NCBI GenBank assembly: GCA_023396555.1
Contig: JAEWWC010000043.1
Span: 1 to 8,515 of the forward strand
Direction: 5' to 3'
From: Bacillota bacterium
Lineage (GTDB): Bacteria > Bacillota > Clostridia > Christensenellales > SZUA-584
Length of the DNA stretch: 8,515 bases
The notes beneath the pieces are model-generated. The model saw nothing but the letters and a program-made list of their open reading frames with translations. It was not told the origin of the DNA and did no database searches. Numbering within the stretch: the first letter of the stretch is position 1; every line of letters starts with the position of its first letter. Position numbers and translations under genes: made by a program. Positions 5,384 to 8,515 of this stretch are shown here, in pieces.

Positions 5384-6151
5384 ATGACTATCATTGATTC
5401 GGCATTAATGGTGGCTGGTATCTCGATTGCCGCTCTTATTATCGTTGCGTTTCCTGTTATCATTATGCATAAATTCATTTTCTTACGCAGGCATATGCAT
5501 TTGCTGTTTGAGGGATGTGATCCTGTCGGGTTTTGTATTGGCTTCCAAAAACGGTTATCTGCCGAACGGCTTTCTCAAAAAGGCCGGAATCTTTTTATTT
5601 GTTATTTATGTCTGGGGCTGTACTATTGCGGTGAATACGATGAAATGGAACAGTGGATTCGAGAAGCTGCCGCGCATACAAAACACTCGCACTTCGGCAA
5701 AATCATGCTGATACAGCATCAGGTATCGCTGAGCTTGGCGGAAAAGAAGTTTGATCTGGCACAACGAAAGCTGGAAGAAATGGAAAGCCTAATGGCTGCT
5801 GACGGGAATCATAAGAAGTTATATGGGTTGTTGCAGGAGGATATTGAATATAACCGTTTCCTTCTCAGGCTGGCGCAGGGTGACATGACTGATGCAGAAG
5901 AAATACTGAGGGCAAGGTTTGAAAAAGCAAAGAGGTCGCTTTCCCGCGTTCTGATACAAGGGGCGCTTGCGGAAGTATACGTTGACAGAGGTCAAACAGA
6001 ACAAGCGATAACAGCCTTAAAGTATGTAGTACAGCATGGAAACAAGCTTCACATAGTGTTCTTGGCACAGCAAAAACTGCAGGAACTTGGGGAGCCAGTA
6101 GTCGTCTCGAAAGGCTTTCTTGAGGGTTACGCTCAAAAGATCATTAACTGA
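5384..6151 (+). CDS. Membrane-anchored TPR-like protein of unknown function
   Basis: I do not recognise a named family. The 255-residue product starts with one strong hydrophobic segment (about 7-29) followed by basic residues (HKFIFLRRH), which suggests an N-terminal membrane anchor with the rest in the cytoplasm. The remainder is helical with tetratricopeptide-like pairs. Examples are a segment around LYYCGEYDEMEQWIREAA (79-96), LAEKKFDLAQRKLEEME (118-134), LRLAQGDMTDAEEILRA (161-177) and LAEVYVDRGQTEQAITAL (195-212). Such repeats usually bind other proteins. The start at ATG 5384 is supported by GGAGGAG (5367-5373) ten bases upstream. The coding sequence is visibly richer in A and T than the DUF815 gene before it, which may mean a different origin or relaxed selection. 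No terminator is evident after it. Confidence 0.75.
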   Translation: MTIIDSALMVAGISIAALIIVAFPVIIMHKFIFLRRHMHLLFEGCDPVGFCIGFQKRLSAERLSQKGRNLFICYLCLGLYYCGEYDEMEQWIREAAAHTKHSHFGKIMLIQHQVSLSLAEKKFDLAQRKLEEMESLMAADGNHKKLYGLLQEDIEYNRFLLRLAQGDMTDAEEILRARFEKAKRSLSRVLIQGALAEVYVDRGQTEQAITALKYVVQHGNKLHIVFLAQQKLQELGEPVVVSKGFLEGYAQKIIN

Positions 6152-6170
6152 GGTAAGCAGGGAGTACACA

Positions 6171-6239
6171 ATGTCAAGCATCATCATCACCGGCGGCAAC
6201 GACGGTATCGGCTGGCACATGACCCGGCAGTTTCAATGA
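6171..6239 (+). pseudogene. N-terminal stump of a short-chain dehydrogenase/reductase
   Basis: A 22-codon frame starts at ATG 6171 with GGGAG (6160-6164) six bases upstream and stops at TGA 6237. It reads MSSIIITGGNDGIG and continues WHMTRQF. That is the first beta strand and the nucleotide-binding TGGxxGIG loop that begin SDR oxidoreductases, which are normally about 250 residues. No continuation is found in any frame downstream, where an AT-rich promoter region begins instead. The simplest reading is a deletion that removed the rest of the gene and joined its first codons to the ybaK promoter region. Its ribosome binding site is still intact, so a short peptide may be made. Confidence 0.7.
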
Positions 6240-6269
6240 CGAAAACAAGATCAACCCTTTTTCCAGAAA

Positions 6270-6298
6270 TTAAACAAAACCTGTTTATATGGTATAAT
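6270..6298 (+). promoter_or_regulatory. Extended -10 promoter of ybaK
   Basis: TATAAT (6293-6298) is preceded by TGG (6290-6292), forming an extended -10 element. The -35 position at 17 bases is TTAAAC (6270-6275), a weak match. Transcription would begin near 6305, just upstream of the ybaK ribosome binding site at 6315-6320. Confidence 0.75.
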
Positions 6299-6331
6299 AG
6301 TACCGCAAACTATGAAAGGGCTTACGCTTAA

Positions 6332-6808
6332 ATGACAGGACTCAAGACGAACGCAATGAGGGCGCTGGAAAGCGCGGGCATTGAATATACGGCGCACGAA
6401 TACATGCCGGACGACGGAGCGATAGACGGTGTATCAGTCGCCAAAAAGATCGGGAGACCGGAGGAGCAGGTGTTCAAGACGCTGGTGGCTCAAGGGGCCA
6501 GCAGGGAGTATTATGTGTTCGTGATTCCCGTCGCGATGGAGCTGGACCTGAAGGCGGCGGCCAGAGCCGTGGGGGAAAAGTCCGTTGAGATGATCAAGGT
6601 GGCGGATATAAACAAGGTGACGGGATACATCCGCGGCGGGTGCAGCCCCATCGGTATGAAAAAGCAGTTCCGCACCGTGTTCGACAGCAACTGCATACTG
6701 CAGGAAACCATCATCGTGAGTGCGGGCAAGATCGGTCATCAGATTGAGGTGAAGCCGGACGATCTGGCAGCCTTGATCAGCGCAGGCATGGAGGATATCG
6801 CGCACTAA
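6332..6808 (+). CDS. ybaK: Cys-tRNA(Pro)/Cys-tRNA(Cys) deacylase YbaK (EbsC)
   Basis: YbaK is a cytoplasmic trans-editing enzyme that hydrolyses cysteine from tRNA(Pro) mischarged by prolyl-tRNA synthetase. The 158-residue product is full length. It shows the family core: VAKKIGRPEEQVFKTLVAQ (36-54) with the conserved K49, VIPVAMELDLKAAA (64-77) and the diagnostic GYIRGGCSPIGMKK (98-111), followed by a conserved C-terminal IIVSAGKIGHQIEVKPDDL. The start ATG at 6332 has AAAGGG eleven bases upstream. Its stop codon (TAA, 6806-6808) overlaps the stop of the leftward methyltransferase remnant (6805-6807), so the two converge without a terminator between them. A second tRNA(Pro) editing gene of the same superfamily lies at 7520. 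Confidence 0.93.
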   Translation: MTGLKTNAMRALESAGIEYTAHEYMPDDGAIDGVSVAKKIGRPEEQVFKTLVAQGASREYYVFVIPVAMELDLKAAARAVGEKSVEMIKVADINKVTGYIRGGCSPIGMKKQFRTVFDSNCILQETIIVSAGKIGHQIEVKPDDLAALISAGMEDIAH

Positions 6809-7426
6809 GCCCTGCGTGCGGCGATGAACAGATTGAGAGGTACATCAAACAGGTTCTCCGTTTCAACGATGCTGAACTCCGCGGCTTCCACCAGCGTCCT
6901 CACATCCTGCTGAGACATGATGTTGACATGCGTCATTAGGCGAAGCGCGCATAGCGCTTTGACGAGTGCGACCGTGGCAAAGCCGGCTTCCTTCAGACAG
7001 TCGGTAACGGAGAGAAACAGACCATCGGGCTTAAGCAGCCGATGGATGCGGGCCCAGTATGCCGCCGCGTCCGGCAGCCCGTGCAGTATGTTGAAGGCCA
7101 GAACAACATCAAAAGACGACTCGGCGAGGCTGTCATCCGTCAGCGTACCTTCTCGAAACGTGACGTTGCCGATGCCTGCGCGGTGCATGTTGCTTGTTCC
7201 TGCCCAAGCATGCCGGGCGAAATGTCGATACCCAGTATAGATGCGGCTGAATCCGCCAACTGCACGGTGACAAGGCCGGTTCCGCACACGAAATCCAGTA
7301 CAGCATCCGCGGGCTTGAGATACTTGCGCGTCAGAGCCACTGTATCCTCGTAGGCCTTTGCGTACCTGCCTCCCCCTGTGCATCGTAGCCGGCGGACATT
7401 TTATTCCAGAAACGGACAGTATCCAT
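6805..7426 (-). pseudogene. Frameshifted class I SAM-dependent methyltransferase
   Basis: The protein is spread over all three minus-strand frames. It starts at ATG 7426 with GGAAGGA upstream and reads MDTVRFWNKMSAGYDAQ. It then needs one extra base at a run of five G (7376-7372) to continue as YAKAYEDTVALTRKYLKP. The SAM-binding motif I follows as LDFVCGTG (codon for V at 7289-7287) and GIDISPGML. A second missing base near 7190-7205 is needed to reach NMHRAGIGNVTFREGTL, then SSFDVVLAFNILHGL and LLKPDGLFLSV up to the TAG at 6807-6805. Restored, it would be about 207 residues, a normal small methyltransferase. Motif I usually has glycine where V stands here, so the damage goes beyond the frameshifts. 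Two independent sequencing errors are possible but less likely. Confidence 0.85.
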
Positions 7427-7519
7427 GGACTTTTCCTTCCAATGCAGCGATAGGGAACATTCGCCGCCTATGGTGCGGAATCCTGTTTACGCATGAAGGA
7501 CATCATAAGGAGAACAGCA

Positions 7520-8068
7520 TTGGCTATTCATATCGATACGCAGATATATATGGGAGCGCCGTCCGGCGCAGGACGGCAGCCGGTGGAGATGGAAACCTAT
7601 GCGCTGCTGGACAGCCTCGGCATCGTCTATGAGCGGCTGGACCATGGCGCGGCAGCTACGGTGGACGATTGCGCCGACGTGGAGCGGCTGCTCGGCATCG
7701 ATATATGCAAGAACCTTTTTCTGTGCAACGCGGCCAAAACGGCGTACTATCTGCTGATGATGCCGGGGGACAAAAAATACCGGGCGCCGCTGCTCTCCGG
7801 GCAGCTGCAAACCACACGGCTGTCGTTTGCGGACGCGGAAAGCATGGAGCGGCATCTGTGTATAACGCCCGGCTCCGTGAGTGTGCTGGGGCTGATGAAC
7901 GATACGGGACATGCTGTGCGGCTGCTGATCGACAGGGACGTGCTGCGGCAGAGCCACATCGGCTGTCATCCGTGCGTCAACACGTCCAGCTTAAAGCTGA
8001 GCATGGACGATATACTGAACAGATTTCTGCCGCACACCGGCCATAACGCTGAATTTGTCGAGCTGTAG
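7520..8068 (+). CDS. PrdX/ProX-type prolyl-tRNA deacylase (Ala-tRNA(Pro) editing)
   Basis: This YbaK-superfamily protein is expected to hydrolyse alanine from mischarged tRNA(Pro), standing in for an editing domain of prolyl-tRNA synthetase. The 182-residue product carries family landmarks: YERLDHG (37-43), DICKNLFLCN (61-70) with the conserved K64, YYLLMMPGDKKY (76-87), ITPGSVSVLGLMND (115-128) and GCHPCVNTSSLKLSMDDIL (148-166). I chose TTG 7520 because AAGGAG (7507-7512) lies seven bases upstream. The in-frame ATG at 7493 has no ribosome binding site and would place the AAGGAG inside the coding region. I see no convincing promoter in the 93 bases before it. The DUF4304-like gene follows 36 bases after the stop and may be co-transcribed. 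In some Clostridia the relative prdX sits with proline reductase genes, but none are visible here. Confidence 0.88.
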   Translation: MAIHIDTQIYMGAPSGAGRQPVEMETYALLDSLGIVYERLDHGAAATVDDCADVERLLGIDICKNLFLCNAAKTAYYLLMMPGDKKYRAPLLSGQLQTTRLSFADAESMERHLCITPGSVSVLGLMNDTGHAVRLLIDRDVLRQSHIGCHPCVNTSSLKLSMDDILNRFLPHTGHNAEFVEL

Positions 8069-8104
8069 CGTCGGGAAAGATATAAAAAGCCAGGAGGGGA
8101 CATC

Positions 8105-8515
8105 ATGATGACTCAGAGCAAAAAGATGCTGGAGTCGCTGATGGAGCGCGTCATTCCGCCACTGACAGAGCAGGGGTTCGTCGGCGAATACCCGCATTAC
8201 CGCCGCGATTTGGGTGACCGAATTGAATTGCTCGGCTTTTTGGATCATAAATACGGTGTGGGGTTCAACGTCGAGATATCCGTCATTTTCCCCAAACGTC
8301 CCAAAGACCAGTCCAATTACATCACGCATGACTTTGAGTCGCCGGATAGGGCGACAGTGTTCTCTACCCGCAAAAGATACCGGCTGCCCGGACTGTTCGA
8401 CGGCTGGTTCTATTTCACCGATGTCTACAAAACGACAAAACAGGTATCAAAAACGCATACGCTCGAAAGCTACGAGCCGATCAGCGAACAGAGGAGCAAG
8501 AGCTTCATCCCCGGC
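8105..8515 (+). CDS. DUF4304-like protein, 3' end cut by the window
   Basis: An open frame of 137 codons runs to the window edge without a stop. AGGAGGGG (8092-8099) lies five bases before ATG 8105; a second ATG follows at once. The N-terminus MLESLMERVIPPLTEQGF, then a YRRD segment and the beta-rich GFLDHKYGVGFNVEISVIF (about 45-63), resemble the DUF4304 pattern. In that pattern an amphipathic helix ending in a GF turn precedes strands of a small alpha/beta domain. The function of that family is unknown. No signal peptide or membrane segment is visible in the part seen. The assignment rests on remembered family shape rather than a catalytic motif, so the family call is tentative while the gene itself is solid. 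Confidence 0.7.
   Translation, partial: MMTQSKKMLESLMERVIPPLTEQGFVGEYPHYRRDLGDRIELLGFLDHKYGVGFNVEISVIFPKRPKDQSNYITHDFESPDRATVFSTRKRYRLPGLFDGWFYFTDVYKTTKQVSKTHTLESYEPISEQRSKSFIPG

Noticed and set aside
7042..7353. Rightward open frames over the methyltransferase remnant
   Set aside because: They lie opposite recognisable methyltransferase motifs and have no ribosome binding site or domain pattern.
7493..7495. ATG 7493 as the start of the PrdX/ProX-type gene
   Set aside because: No ribosome binding site precedes it, while a strong AAGGAG stands at proper spacing before TTG 7520.
1..8515. CRISPR array, prophage, transposon or defence system
   Set aside because: No regularly spaced repeats, transposase, integrase, att-like direct repeats or defence-protein motifs are visible.

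Overview
The window looks like chromosomal DNA from a moderately high-GC member of the Clostridia (Bacillota). The reasons are strong AGGAGG-type ribosome binding sites, sigma-A promoters with near-consensus TATAAT boxes, two TTG starts, a yybP-ykoY manganese riboswitch in front of mntP, a DUF815 ATPase and a PrdX/ProX-type tRNA deacylase. I cannot name the genus. No phage, transposase, CRISPR or rRNA/tRNA genes are visible.

Layout. Positions 1-30 hold the first ten codons of a leftward gene with a strong Shine-Dalgarno site. Positions 79-164 hold three back-to-back perfect hairpins. A leftward rtcB (RNA ligase) fills 185-1393. Its upstream region has a perfect consensus promoter (1581-1609), a 25-codon leader ORF (1468-1545) and an intrinsic terminator (1421-1449). 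A segment inside the leader ORF is a perfect 9-base complement to the first arm of that terminator, so the region reads as a transcription attenuator. This is the most interesting feature here and I do not know it from the literature.

From 1703 rightwards, a small VOC-fold protein and a GNAT acetyltransferase with an extra cysteine-bearing N-terminal domain lie directly adjacent (VOC stop, then GTG). A manganese riboswitch with its own promoter then controls mntP (Mn efflux) and a second, metal-site-complete VOC protein, ending at a terminator at 4061-4081. A fresh promoter drives a DUF815 AAA+-type ATPase (TTG start at 4163), followed by a membrane-anchored TPR-like protein of unknown function (5384-6151).

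The right third shows gene decay and translation quality control. It holds a 22-codon stump of a short-chain dehydrogenase (6171-6239), then ybaK (Cys-tRNA(Pro) deacylase) with its own extended -10 promoter. Next come a leftward methyltransferase broken by two frameshifts (6805-7426), a PrdX/ProX-type Ala-tRNA(Pro) deacylase (TTG start 7520) and a DUF4304-like gene cut by the window end (8105-8515). The two deacylases are expected to clear different mischarged tRNA(Pro) species. The rest look like small stress, detoxification and metal-homeostasis transcription units rather than one pathway.
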